From positions 69,456,832-69,520,831 of the forward strand of contig NC_068924.1 in the NCBI RefSeq assembly GCF_023091745.1: a stretch of DNA of 64,000 bases, written 5' to 3'. The notes beneath the pieces were generated by a model. It was not told where the DNA came from. It did not search any database and saw nothing but the letters and a program-made list of their open reading frames with translations. Numbering within the stretch: the first letter of the stretch is position 1; every line of letters begins with the position of its first letter. Shown piece after piece: positions 22,346-34,080 of the stretch. The position numbers and the translations under genes were made by a program. Source of the DNA: Budorcas taxicolor. Lineage: Eukaryota; Chordata; Mammalia; Artiodactyla; Bovidae.

Positions 22346-22616
22346 TAAAAGTTAAATCAAATCTAGATTTCCTTAAAAAACTTTTCTCAAAAGTTTTCCA
22401 ATCCCTGCTTATAAATATTCTCATAACATCTCCAGATTAATAAAAACTTTCCATGTATCCCTAACACCATTACTCCTTAATGTCTTAACTTCTTTCCAGC
22501 ACTGAAGGCAAGAAATCAGCAAGAAGAGTCTTAAATTAAAACACAGCCTAGATCATTGCTGAGTCTGGCTTTTCTTCAAAGAGTTACATCTCATGACTAG
22601 TTCATTTAGTCCATGC

Positions 22617-22838
22617 ATGAGTATGTGCTAAGTCACTCAGCTCAGTCACTCAGTCTTGTCCAGCTCTTGCAATCTCATGGACTATATCCTGCCAGACTCC
22701 TCTGTCCATGGATCACACATACTGAAGGGGATTGCCATTTCCTCCTCCAGGGCACCTTCCCAACTTAGGCATCAAATCCATGTCCCCCACGTCTCCGGTA
22801 CCGCTCGAAAAGTCTTTGGCACTGAGCCACCAGTGAAG
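22617..22838 (-). mobile_element. Bov-tA SINE
   Basis: The full reverse element runs from 'gtgctaagtcactcag' to the antisense head 'ctttggcactgagccaccag'. CATTTAG near both ends is a possible short target-site duplication. Confidence 0.9.
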
Positions 22839-23736
22839 CCATTTAGCTCATTCACATGTATTTGCACCCCAATTCAGAGGAGCCCATTGGTATTTTAAAA
22901 TACCAGAGACTTTGCTATAATTCTATCACCCAGTCACATATCTGCCCCACAGGGCAAATCTATAACTCCCCAGAAATACAGAATAAAAGCAAATATTAAG
23001 AGAGTATACTGTAAGAGAATTTGAGGCATACTCTCTAGTTAGAATACTTAGCTGTATAATCTTTTATTTACCATAATTCAGTTTAGTCCAGTATATATCA
23101 TCAATGTTGAAAAAAATTTTGGCATGATTTTTTAAATTAAAAATAAATTCTCTTCAACACTGCAAGCACTGAAATCACAGCAATAAATAGTACGTGATCA
23201 GAGGCTCAGACAGCAATTGAATAATAGTTTTATTACTTTTTATGTGACAAAAGTAACTGCTACAGACTTCAGTGTCTTCCTTTCAATTCTATCTTAAAAT
23301 GAGTATAGGAAAATCATGATTAGATATTTGATGGAAAAGAAATCACTAGACTAGACATGAGAGCATTTTCTCAGTTCATTCATAAATAGACAGGAAACAT
23401 GTTTTTCTTAATTTAAAATGAAGCAATTCTGTCCCATGTAAAATAGATACACCTACCCAAAATTCAGATTGTTTCTTATAATGAATACACTTTATCTGGG
23501 TGATCTCAATCATTCTTATAGCTTCAAATATCACATATTTTCCCAAATTCTTAGCTGATAGAAAATCTCAGCTTCTGGCTTGATGTCCAAATCCATTTAT
23601 ACACTGGATATTTTAATTTGAATGACCTACAAGAAAGTCAAGACCCACATAATAATTAATTCTAAATGAAATCAAGAAAACAGTTTTTATTAAAACACAA
23701 GTGGGTGGGTTTACTTCATTACAATTATTGGTTAAT
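22839..23736. other. AT-rich unique DNA
   Basis: About 0.9 kb without a recognised gene or repeat. Confidence 0.4.
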
Positions 23737-23745
23737 CTAGTCTAG

Positions 23746-23887
23746 GTCTCCTGGGGTAGGAAATGGCAGCCCACTCCAGTACTCTTGCCTGGAGAATCCC
23801 AGGGATGGGGGGAGCCTGGCGGGCTGCCGTCTCTGGGGTCGCACAGAGTCGGACACGACCGAAGCGACTTAGCAGCAGCAGCAGCAG
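23746..23887 (+). mobile_element. BovA2 SINE, second unit only, with TSD
   Basis: It has the second BovA unit plus AGC tail, with intact CpGs. CTAGTCTAG at 23737-23745 and 23888-23896 shows that it inserted already truncated. Confidence 0.92.
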
Positions 23888-23964
23888 CTAGTCTAGATAT
23901 TTCTAGTCTTGACGATCACAGGCAGATTGAAAGGCCACCCATGTGCTGCATTCCATTCTCATTT

Positions 23965-24192
23965 GCGTGTGTGTGTATGCTCAGATGCGTCGGACTCTCT
24001 CTGGGCCCATGGACTGTAGCCCACCAGGCTCCTCTGTCCATGGGATTTTTCAGGCAGGAATACTGGAGTGGGCTGCCATTTCCTACCATGGGAGATCCTC
24101 CCCACCCAGGGATCAAACCTGGACTCCAGCAACTCCTGCATTGGCAGGAAGGTATTTTACCGCCAGGGCCACCTCCTCTCCCCCACACCACC
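23965..24192 (-). mobile_element. Bov-tA SINE with TSD
   Basis: The GT-rich tail, reverse BovA body and antisense tRNA-like head are all present. CCATTCTCATTT is duplicated at 23953-23964 and 24193-24204. Confidence 0.94.
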
Positions 24193-24204
24193 CCATTCTC
24201 ATTT

Positions 24205-24699
24205 ACATCACTACAAAAACCATTGAATAAGTCCTGGCCCAGTTCCTGGGCACCCCATTATGTTCAATTCTGGCCAACACCCTCTTGAGGTACAATAAGC
24301 TGCCCTTTGACTTCCTAAAACTCATCCAGACCTCCCACACAGACAGAGGCAGAAGACAGATGTTGCAACAGCAGCAATAGAAACAACATGAAAACAAGGG
24401 CAATCATTCTGCGATCAGCCTGGTGTGAACAAAGGAGTGGGGACCTTGGGCACGGCCCCTGACTTGCTGTCTGGAAGCATAATTGAGAGAAATGCTCAAT
24501 GTGCCAAGCTACAGCAAAAGCAATTCTTCATTCATGTTCTTAGTCAAAAATGGTCTGATTGCTATCAAATCAATATTCATAATAATATCCAAAATAAAAT
24601 TTCTACCATATCTTGAATTGTATTTACAACTCTAGCAAACCCATAAAACATGTAATTTGCATTTGTGACACTTATATAACACAAGGTTATATGCTCCTG
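24205..24699. other. Unique DNA
   Basis: No gene or repeat was recognised. Confidence 0.4.
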
Positions 24700-25090
24700 A
24701 AGGAAGTTGCTAATACCCCAGCACTGACCAGAGTCACAAAGTCACTGTGAGAAGGCTCAAACTCATTTTCCTCCAAAGGTCACTTCTCCAGAGAGGCCCT
24801 TCCTGCCAAGGCTCAGGGCCCAGCACATCCATTCCTGGCAATCTATGTCAACGATGTCACATTCTTCCTGTTGTGTGCTCACATCATCCCTGCAGGGTTT
24901 CTTTATTCTTTTCCAGCTCTTGTCCCACTTGTTTTTCATCCATGGATTATTTCTGTGTTTATCTCATTGAAACTCCTCTCCTCTAACTAGGATGTAAGTT
25001 TCATGCTTATGTAATGACTAATTCTATTGTTTTCTTTTTCTTTACATAATATTACATTCCTTGAACCTCAGACAAGATAATGGACTGAAC
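24700..25090 (+). repeat. L2 LINE 3' region
   Basis: 'tcacttctccagagaggccc', 'tgtgtttatctcattgaaac' and 'ctaggatgtaagtttcatgc' match the forward L2 3' end. Confidence 0.7.
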
Positions 25091-25615
25091 AGTGTCTGAT
25101 TCAATATAGAAATCGTTTCTATTACTGTATGTCACAGTCCAAGGGAATTAAGAGTGTTCAAGAAAGTAAAATCATAAAATTGCATGATATAGAAGCTGAA
25201 GGGTGGGGCCTAGAAATTGTTTCTTTCAACTCTTCATTTATAAATAGCGATTAAGGCTGAAATACTGACTTAGGTCCAGAAGACTAATTTACTTCAGACT
25301 TTTTGCAACATTTTACATTTTACCTGAAATTTCTATTGGAAATGATTATGCCACCTAACTCACACTCACCCTTCAAAACTCAAGTTGAAAATTACTTTGT
25401 AGCAAAGAACTTCCTGCTTTCTCAAGAGAAAATCAATGTCCTTGAACTTCAGTACCTGGTCTAATGTTGAATGTTTATTTGATAACCATGCCAGAAGACT
25501 TTTCCATAGTCTCAAGAAATGAACAATAACCACATAAACGAATAATATAAGGAAGGTCTATTCTCAGAAAATGCCCAGTTTTTAAAATTCATAAGTTCTA
25601 AGGTAAATCTTCCTT
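25091..25615. other. Unique DNA
   Basis: No gene or clear repeat was recognised. An MIR-like patch may lie near 25240. Confidence 0.35.
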
Positions 25616-25624
25616 TTGCATGCC

Positions 25625-26327
25625 TAGTTCAGTTCAGTTCAGTCGCTCAGTTGTGTCTGACTCTTTGCGACTCCATGAATCGCAGTATGCCAGGCCTCCC
25701 TGTCTATCACCAACTCCTGGAGTCCACCCAAACCCATGCCCATTGAGTCGGTGATGCCATCCAATTATCTCATCCTCTGTCATCCCCTTCTCTTCCTGAC
25801 CTCAATCTTTCCCAGCATCAGGGTCTTTTCAAATGAGTCAGCTCTTTACATCAGGTGTCCAAAGTATTGGAGTTTCAGCTTCAAAATCAGTCCTTCCAAT
25901 GAACACCCAGGACTGATCTCCTTTAGGATGGACTGGTTGGATCTCCTTGAGTTCATGGGACTCTCAGGAGTCTTCTCTGACACCACAGTTCAAAAGCATT
26001 AATTCTTCGGCGCTCAACTTTCTTCACAGTCCAACTCTCACATCCATACATGACCACTGGAAAAACCATAGCCTTAACTAGATGGACCTTTGTTGGCAAA
26101 ATACTGTCTCTGCTTTTGAATATGCTATCTAGTTTGGTCATAACTTTCCTTCCAAGGAGTAAGTGTCTTTTAATTTCATGGCTGCAATCACCATCTATAG
26201 TCATTTTGGAGCCCAGGAAAATCAAGTCAGCCACTGTTTCCACTGTTTCCCCATCTATTTGCCATGAAGTGATGGGACCAGATGCCATGATCTTAGTTTT
26301 CTGAATGTTGAGCTTTAAGCCAACTTG
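25625..26327 (-). mobile_element. BovB 3' fragment (703 bp) with TSD
   Basis: TTGCATGCC at 25616-25624 and 26328-26336 bounds the copy. On the minus strand a 128-codon frame (26339-25953) covers the end of the RT domain and the region beyond it. It contains the GLKLNIQKTKIM and VMYGCESW motifs typical of BovB. It is a 5'-truncated, non-functional copy. Confidence 0.93.
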
Positions 26328-26442
26328 TTGCATGCCCAAATGTATGTAAATTACATGTTATGATAACTTAGCATTTACTTTTAAATTCTAAGTTACCTGA
26401 CCATCATGTCAATATTTATTCTACATCATTTTGCTAACACAG

Positions 26443-26888
26443 ATCCATATAGTAAAAGCTATGGTTTTTCCAGTAGTCATGTATGGATATAAGAGTTGGA
26501 CTATAAACTAGGCTGAGGACCACAGATTTGATGCTTTTGAACTGTGGTGTTGGAGAAGACTTGAGAATCCCTGGGACAGCAAGGAGATTAAACCAGTCAA
26601 TCCTATAGTAAATCTACCCTGAATATTCATTGGAAGGACTGATGCTGAAGTTGAAGCTCCGATATTTTGGCCACCTGAAACAAAAAGCCAACTCACTGGA
26701 AAAGACCCTGATGCTGGGAAAGACTGAGGACAAGAGGAGAAGGGGGCAACAGAGGATGAGATGGTTGGATGGCATCACTGACTCAACGAACATGAGTCTG
26801 AGCAAACTCCGAGAGATAGTGAAGGACAGGGAAGCCTGTCATGCCACAGTCCATGGGGTCACATGACTTAGTGACTGAACGACAACAA
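26443..26888 (+). mobile_element. BovB 3' fragment, older type
   Basis: It starts 'ccatatagtaaaagctatgg' and ends 'gactgaacgacaacaaatg'. The CAACAA end, rather than CTGAACTGAA, marks an older subfamily. It lies head-to-head with the BovB at 25625-26327. Confidence 0.88.
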
Positions 26889-26926
26889 ATGAAACTAAAT
26901 CAAATTGACTATTATGCTACGCTTAT

Positions 26927-26976
26927 GGTGCATGCGTGCATGCACGTGCACACACACACGTACACACACATGCAGC
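26927..26976. repeat. Alternating purine-pyrimidine tract
   Basis: A TGCATGCGTGCATGCACGTG stretch followed by (AC)n and GTAC interruptions. Such sequences can adopt Z-DNA. Confidence 0.7.
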
Positions 26977-27597
26977 GATTCTGAAAGAACAGGCAAATAA
27001 ACTTATCATAACAGTAACAACATAATTGAGCTCGTTTTGTGGACTGAGCTTATCAAACAATTTGTGAATGAGCTTTGCAATATGGATAAGCTTATCACTC
27101 TTAAGGTCCCTTCAAAATAATTAAATTGGAATAATAGTTTATCTCCAGTTAAAATTCTAGACTTTATTTCCTGGCTATTGATTCATGTAACAGAATAAAA
27201 TACAAATGCAAATACAATCTCTTATAGAAGTCACAGAGATTAAAAGTTGTAGATCATTAAGTTTCTTTTATCCCTGGAGATTGAATGTATAATTTCTCTT
27301 ATAACTGGCTTAGTTACTGGTATAAGAAGAATAACAAATCAATCAAAGTGTAGGTATCGTTCTTATTGTTCCAGACATTCCAATTCAGGGTGGTTGTCTG
27401 GAAGCAAACTCGCTTCGGGTAATGTTTTTTACTTCCTTTGTTTTTCAAAATTGCATCATACAGTTTTCTGTCATAATTTTTTTTTAAACATCCGCAGGGT
27501 GATTCCATCTACAACAATAAATTATTTTATCTTTATCATAATGTTTCAAAGATCTGGGCTTAGACCACCCTCTCTAGAGCTCCAATTTTAAACAATT
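26977..27597. other. AT-rich unique DNA
   Basis: No gene or repeat was recognised. Confidence 0.4.
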
Positions 27598-27603
27598 ACC
27601 TAC

Positions 27604-27952
27604 AGAAGACTCTTGAGAGTCCCTTGGACTGCAAGGAGATCCAACCAGTCCATTCTGAAGGAGATCAACCCTGGGATTTCTTTGGAAGGAATGATGCTAA
27701 AGCTGAAGCTCCAGTACTTTGGCCACCTCATGCGAAGAGTTGACTCACTGGAAAAGACTCTGATGCTGGGAGGGATTGGGGGCAGGAGGAGAAGGGGACG
27801 ACCCAGGATGAGATGGCTGGATGGTATCATGGACTCAATGGATGTGAGTCTGAGTGAACTCCGGGAGATGGTGAAGGACAGGGAGGCCTGGCGTGCTGCG
27901 ATTCATGGGGTCGCAAAGAGTCGGACATGACTGAGCGAATGAACTGAACTGA
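27604..27952 (+). mobile_element. BovB 3' fragment, young type
   Basis: 'gaagactcttgagagtccct' through to the terminal 'gaatgaactgaactgaa', with intact CpGs. The plus frame 27613-27930 is the open C-terminal tail of the LINE ORF. ACCTAC at both ends (27598-27603, 27953-27958) may be a 6-bp target-site duplication. Confidence 0.92.
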
Positions 27953-27989
27953 ACCTACCTATACCTAGACCTGAATTTTGGAAAGGCAT

Positions 27990-28420
27990 CTCAAATCCAA
28001 CATATCTAAACTGAACTATCTATCTCCCAGAGACTGTATTCTCTCTTCAAGGTTCTTTATACTGCTGAGTTCATGCAGTTATACAAGCCAGACACTTGAG
28101 AATCTCATTAATGCCATTCTTCTTCTTTCACACTCATATCTTATCAAATTTCATTAATTCGACTGCCCAGATACATTTGGAATCTGCCCATTTTTATTTC
28201 TATTTCCACTGTGGTACCTGATATCCTGCTGCTAGCCACCATTCTTCCATCTGATATTTGTAAAATACGTGTGATTCCTGCAACTTCTCTTACTTAAATT
28301 ACTACAATAGCTTCAAAACTGGTCTCCAGGCCTCTGTTTTTCTTAATCCATACAATGTTCTTACTGATGCAAAAGTCATCTTTCAAAAACTTATTTTGTC
28401 ATTCCCAAGAGTCCAGATGA
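27990..28420 (+). repeat. L2 LINE fragment
   Basis: 'acttaaattactacaatagc', 'aaactggtctccaggcctct' and 'gatgcaaaagtcatctttca' follow L2 internal 3' wording in forward orientation. Confidence 0.6.
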
Positions 28421-28739
28421 TTTTGTAGGAACAAACAATTCCTCAGTATCAGTGGTTTAACCAAATAATATATTATTTTGAATGCACTTTGCCTGTCTCA
28501 TGTGGGTCTGCTCAAGGATCCAGGCTGATGGAACTTCAGGGATTACTGGGTCAGTGTACCAGAAAGAGGGATTGTAAGTACTTCCTTAAAAGTAAGACTT
28601 CCGCCTGGATGTGAGGCACGATACTTCCACTCACATTTAATTGACTAGAGTGATGCGGTGGTCATCCCTAACATGAAAGAGGGTAGAGAAGTACAATCTT
28701 TCCAAATGCTGAAGAAAGGAGAAGCAGAGTACTTAGGAA
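28421..28739. other. Unrecognised, possibly old repeat
   Basis: 'cccaagagtccagatgattt' to about 28700 interrupts the L2. It may be an old DNA-transposon or LTR relic, but I cannot name it. Confidence 0.3.
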
Positions 28740-29010
28740 TGCATTAAGGACTATCACAGCTTTATATTGCTCTTGGGATAAAGTCCAAACACTTCAGCAT
28801 AATTCTAATGCCTTCATTCTGCACCTACTTGTCCTGCCACTCTGTCTTCTCACTTGAAACTCTCACAATTCTCTTCGTCTCTCAGGCTCCTGAATATATA
28901 ACAATCACTATCTCACATGCTGTTATTTTGACAATATCCTCTTTCTTCCCCCAGCCTGTCCAGCTCTTAATTCCACACCAGTTTTAGTTTAAGAAGCATC
29001 TCTGCCTTCC
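28740..29010 (+). repeat. L2 LINE fragment, continued
   Basis: 'gggataaagtccaaacactt', 'ttctgcacctacttgtcctg' and 'ttagtttaagaagcatctct' continue the L2 order seen at 27990-28420. Confidence 0.65.
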
Positions 29011-29156
29011 ACCTTCTTCATGTTATGTACCAGGAGAGTACCCTAGAATTTACACAATTTACTGGTGTTTAATTGTCAATCTTATTCAACTAAAGAGAAT
29101 TCTCAACTAAAGAGAATACTATTGGACGATTAAACCGCAGTGAAATGGGGAAAAAT

Positions 29157-29372
29157 GGCTTCCCAGGTGGTGCTAGTGATAAAGGGCTTGCCTGCCAGTG
29201 CAGGAGATGTTAAGAGCTGCAGGTTTAATCCCTGGGTTGGGAATATCCCCTGGAGAAGAACATGGCAACCCACTCCAGTAGTCTTTCCTGGAGAATCCCA
29301 TGGACAGAGGAGCCTGGCGGGCTATAACGCATAGGGTCACAAAGAGTTGGACATGAGTGATGACTTAGCACA
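29157..29372 (+). mobile_element. Bov-tA SINE
   Basis: 'ggcttcccaggtggtgctag' leads into the BovA body and ends 'gatgacttagcacagtatag'. A 15-bp direct repeat (TCAACTAAAGAGAAT, 29086-29117 region) lies upstream, and a shorter relative follows the element. Confidence 0.9.
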
Positions 29373-29794
29373 GTATAGCATTCAACTAAAAGATAAAGTC
29401 ACAATAGCAGGGACTTCATGTGCAAAGCTAGATTCCACTGTATACTTATAGACTGTCCCCAAACTTGATACAAAGTGGAAAATTATTAATTTTTTTGGAA
29501 TGAATAACAAACATTTCCTACCAAGTTTTTCTTTAATACAGGTAATTTCAGAAGCAGACTTGTGGAAGATCCAACTGATACTTTGAGGCCAAGGTAGCTA
29601 AGCCTAAAAGCAGCTTTTCCTAGGATTTTACAAGACAATAAAGGAGTACCATCTGAATATAAGTATCTTTAAGTTAAAATGAGAATTCAATTAAAGTTAA
29701 GGTCAATTAAGTTGATTCTTATCTCTCGTTTCTCATAAGTTCCTGTCAATTACTTGCATGAAAATTTGGTTTAGCATATTGGCTGATTCATCAG
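29373..29794. other. Unique DNA
   Basis: Nothing recognised. Confidence 0.4.
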
Positions 29795-30460
29795 TCATGC
29801 ATCCATCCACTCAGCAAATTTACTGAGTGACTACCATCAGGAACAGTTCTAAATATTGAACATATAAGAGTGAATGAACACAGGCCCAAATCCCTGCTCT
29901 TATGCTTTAGGGAGAAAACTGACAATAAATCAATAAATAGGTCATGTTATAATTTAATTTGTATGCCATTGCCTAATTTCCATATATGTTACATTAGATT
30001 CATAAAACAAGTAAGATAGCTTTTTTATAAATTTTTTTAACTCTAAAATACTTTGGTAATATAGGAATTACTTATACTGTTAAGGTTTAGTAAAACTTAA
30101 CTCTGTCATGTTCTGTATTGAATGACAATTTTAGAGAAAGGTTTTTTTTTCCCTCAATCTGATTAAATTTTAATGGTTACTGGTAATAAATAAATAATGT
30201 TTATATTATTTCAAATAGTGATAAATGCTATGAAGATCAAATAAGTGAAGAAAGTGCTTGAGGGATGCTACAGTGGGCAATGGGAGTTCATTTTAAATGA
30301 TTAGTCAGGAGGAGGTCTCATGGCAACTGGTCCAGGATTTGAAGGCAGAGTTGAAGTGATCTCCCCTACCTTGGGAAAGAGGTTTTAGGTAGAGGAGAAA
30401 GCAAGTCCTCCAAGAAGCGGCTACACCTCACAGATTTAACTCATAACAAGAAGAATGGCA
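29795..30460 (-). repeat. L2 LINE 3' region
   Basis: 'taccatcaggaacagttcta', 'aatccctgctcttatgcttt', 'actgacaataaatcaataaa' and 'gtgataaatgctatgaagat' follow the antisense L2 3' end in order. Confidence 0.7.
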
Positions 30461-31884
30461 GGGTTGGATAAGAAAGAATAATGAAAGAGGAGAGTTTGTA
30501 CTCACTGCAGGGGGCTAGCCTGGTAGCAAGGTACAAACAGCAGCTGTGGGGAAGTCTTTGGCTGAACAGTCCAAGAATAGAAAAAAATGTGCTCCTTTTG
30601 AAAAAAGGTGGAGATTTTGAATTTTCTACTCAACAGTTCTGAGCAATCCAGTTTAAAATTTGTTTTCGCATCTCTAGAGAAGATGATAATATAACTCTAC
30701 CTGACCTGCTGAGGTCTTTGTATGATTATGCTTGGCATCACAAGTCAACTTACTGTAACTCCATCTTCTATTTTATCATCTGTCTGCATATGGGCCCCTG
30801 CCTCCCTACCTTCACCACTTGTTGGATATTTCCATACTTAAGAAAGCAGTGTTCAGAATCAGGGCCTTAACTTGAGTGAGTTAATTCACTGATGACACAA
30901 ATGGTGATTTCTCTGCAATCAGCAGCAGATTCCATCCTAAACCCTCAAACTTGAAATTCCAATTTAAGCATAATGACAATGGCTTCCATTTATATAGATG
31001 CATTTCTCCAGAAGTATTCTAAAGCACTTTAACAATTATATTAATATACAGGCAATCACATCACCCACCAGTAAAACACAGTTATGTCTGGGGTAAATGT
31101 AGTCACTATTTAATAAACAAGAATAAAGATGAACTCATCCACAAATGTCACAGACAAATGAGGAGTGGGAAAGAGGGTAGATTGAGAAGCTAGATGAACC
31201 TCAAATTAGGAATAAGACAGGATAACTTAGTTAAAGCCTTCACTTGTATTAAACAACTCATGCATAAGTGATTTGAATATTAACTTCTTCAGTGTCACCC
31301 AGGCTCATTGTAGTACTGAAACAACAAAGTTAGAAATTAGTCATCCTCTTTTGACCGATTGAATAGGAATACTTTCTAGATGTAATCCAATGCACTTTCA
31401 CTGTTGACCTCAATTCTGCCCTTATAAGGTAGAGTTAAATTGAGTCAAATACTCTTTCATAATACAGAGTTACCAAAGGAAAAAAAAGCCAGTATTTCTC
31501 AAATGATGACCCATAAGATAGTTGCCTTAGAGTCATAAGAGAATGTAATAAATGTTATGATTCCTGAGACCCATATCAGACATTCTCAATCAGATTATTC
31601 ATAACTAAAACCCAGGGATTTGCTTTTAGATAAGCTAAATAACCCCCATGTACAGGTACTGACAGGTTTGGATACCACTGGTCCAAACAGGCTTAAGTGA
31701 CCTCCTGGCCATGACATTCATAATGAGGAATGGGATTGATCATGAAACCATGGGTATTTATGAAAAGAAGCAATTCCCAGGGCTCTATATTCCTAGATAG
31801 CTGTGGTTAGAGTATTGCAATTTATTTTTCTGTGAGCTGCAATACCATTCAGACTATAAGTTTTAAGTCTCTAGATGGGGATTT
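30461..31884. other. Unique DNA
   Basis: About 1.4 kb with no gene. A weak MIR-like patch may lie at 30970-31160. Confidence 0.4.
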
Positions 31885-31995
31885 CAGAGCTTATGTAATT
31901 TAATGCTCAATTTACAAAATTGGAAACTGAGGACAAAGAGATCATGTGACTTGACTAAGTCTATAACAGGAACTTTGAATATATTACAACGGCCT
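31885..31995 (+). repeat. MIR SINE fragment
   Basis: 'tttacaaaattggaaactga' followed by 'gatcatgtgacttgactaag' matches the forward MIR core. Confidence 0.65.
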
Positions 31996-32346
31996 TTCCA
32001 CCAAAGCAGCACAATTCTGGCCCAAGGGCCTAATCTGGAAATGCCAATTGGACTGTGGCTGCTTTTAGTAATTTTCTCATTTCCTTCTCATTAACTATCT
32101 GGTTCACCCCTAACAATAGTCTTGCATGCTTTTACTTTCATAACATTTTGATTTCTTTTTTTCCTGCCTGTTTCCTTATACTCACTTGGTACCTGCTTCA
32201 CATAACATCATTTTGAACAATAATGGCAAACTATTTTTTGTTCCCACTAAGGTAGAAAGTCATTGCCAGGTAACAGGCAGGTGATGGCATTCTGCAATGC
32301 AAAGAATCTGACTTTTGAAATCTAAAGAACTATACCCCAGTCACAA

Positions 32347-32466
32347 TTGTTGGTGGTTTAGTCGCTCAGTCATGTCTGACTCTTGTGACCACATGGACTG
32401 TAGCTTGCCAGGCTCCTCTGTCCATGGGATTCTCCAGGCAAGAATACTGGAGTGGGTTGCCATTTT
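32347..32466 (-). mobile_element. BovA part of a Bov-tA SINE, truncated
   Basis: 'tggtggtttagtcgctcagt' through 'gaatactggagtgggttgcc' is the reverse BovA body without its tRNA-like head. Confidence 0.88.
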
Positions 32467-32657
32467 CTTTTAATTAATTTTAAACATAGACAGCATTCGT
32501 TTATTGAATAACTATTTGCTGAGGCTCTACTATGTCCTTGGGATTGGTAGGTGCTGGTAGCAACACAGTCATAATCTCTTCCCTCCAAGACAGTACAGTC
32601 AATATAAAAGACAGACATTAAATAGGGAATTAAGTTAATAGATGGTAAGAGCTATAT

Positions 32658-32852
32658 GGGCTTCCCTGGTGGCACCTAGTGGTAAAGAACATGCCAGCAA
32701 ATTCAGGAGACATAAAAGGTAATGTTTGATCCCTGGAAGAGGGCATGGCAACCTACTCCAGTATTCTTGCCTGGAGAACCCCATGGACAGAGAAACCCAG
32801 TGGGCTACAGGGTCACAAAGAGTTGGACACAGCTGAAACAAGTGATCATGCA
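32658..32852 (+). mobile_element. Bov-tA SINE
   Basis: The head 'gggcttccctggtggcacct' carries GTGGCACCTAGTGG (32669-32682), a CTCF-like match on the reverse strand with one mismatch. The body is a diverged BovA. Confidence 0.9.
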
Positions 32853-33009
32853 CAAAAGCTAAAAAGGGACAGTTTGGGTTGTTCTGGGGTAAGATTATCT
32901 ATACAGGAAAGGAAACCTAGTCAGGGAGGAAGGGGGGCTCAAGAAAAGCTTCCTCTTTGGACCCTGTGGGAGAAGGCAAGGGTGTGATGATCTGAAAGAA
33001 TGGCATTGA

Positions 33010-33238
33010 AACATGTATATTATCATACGTAAAATAGATCTCCAGTCCAGGTTCGATGCACGAGACAGGGTGCTCAGGGCTGGTGCACTGGGATGACCCT
33101 GAGGGATGGGATGGGAAGGGAGGTGGGAGGGGGGTTAAGGAATGGGAAACATGTACACCAATGGCTGATTCATGTCAATGTATGGCAAAAACCACTACAA
33201 TATTGTAAAGTAATTAGCCTCCAGTTAAAAATTAAAAG
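33010..33238 (+). mobile_element. L1 LINE 3' end
   Basis: 'gtccaggttcgatgcacgag', 'gcactgggatgaccctgagg', a GGGAGGTGGGAGGGGGG purine run and 'attgtaaagtaattagcctc' follow the ruminant L1 3' UTR in forward orientation. Its A-rich tail is interrupted by the next BovB. Confidence 0.88.
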
Positions 33239-33776
33239 CTGCTTCCTCCTTGGAAGGAAAGTTATGACCAACCTAGATAGCATATTCAAAAGCAGAGACA
33301 CTACTTTGCCAACAAAGGTCCGTCTAGTCAAGGCTACAGTTTTTCCAGTGGTCATGTATGGATGTGAGAGTTGGACTGTGAAGAAAGCTGAGCGCCAAAG
33401 AATTGATGCCTTTGAACTGTGGTGTTGGAGAAGACTCTTAAGAGTCCCTTGGACAGCAATGAGATCCAACCAGTCCATTCTAAAGGAGATCAGTCCTGGG
33501 TGTTATTTGGAAGGAATGATGCTGAAGCTGAAACTCCAGTACTTTGGCCACCTCATGTGAAGAGTTGACTCATTGGAAAAGACTCTGATTCTGGGAGGGA
33601 TTGGGGGCAGGAGGAGAAGGGGACAAAAGAGGATGAGGTGGCTGGATGGCATCACCGACTCGATGGACATGAGTTTGAGTGAACTCCGGGAGTTGGTGAT
33701 GGACAGGGAGGCCTGGCGTGCTGCAATTCATGGGGTCGCAAAGAGTAGGACAAGAATGAGTGACTGAACTGAACTG
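33239..33776 (+). mobile_element. BovB 3' fragment inserted in an L1 tail
   Basis: 'cttggaaggaaagttatgac' through to the terminal 'gactgaactgaactgaa'. Reading frame 33093-33560 covers the VMYGCESW region and then meets a stop. A run of about 15 A residues beyond it is best read as the rest of the L1 poly-A. Confidence 0.9.
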
Positions 33777-33877
33777 AAGAAAAAAAAAAAAAACTTGAAG
33801 AAGAAAAAGAGAAGCTTCCTCAAGAAAATGATACTAAAGTAGAGACCTAAGAGTTGAGAAAAATTTAGGCAGAAAAG

Positions 33878-34080
33878 GGACTTCCCTGGTGGCCCAGGGG
33901 CTAAGATTCCACACTCACATTTAGGGGGCCTGGGTTCAATCCCTAGTCAGGAAACTAGACCCTACTTGCCATAACTAAAGAGCCTGTCTGCCTCAACAGA
34001 GATTGAAGTTCTGTATGCCACAATTAATACCTGCTACAACCAAACACATGATAAAGAAATATTTAAAAGAAAAAAAGAAA
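33878..34080 (+). mobile_element. CHR SINE
   Basis: 'gggacttccctggtggccca' starts the tRNA-Glu-like head. 'tgggttcaatccctagtcag' is B-box-like. The copy ends in an A/G-rich tail and lies within L2. Confidence 0.85.
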
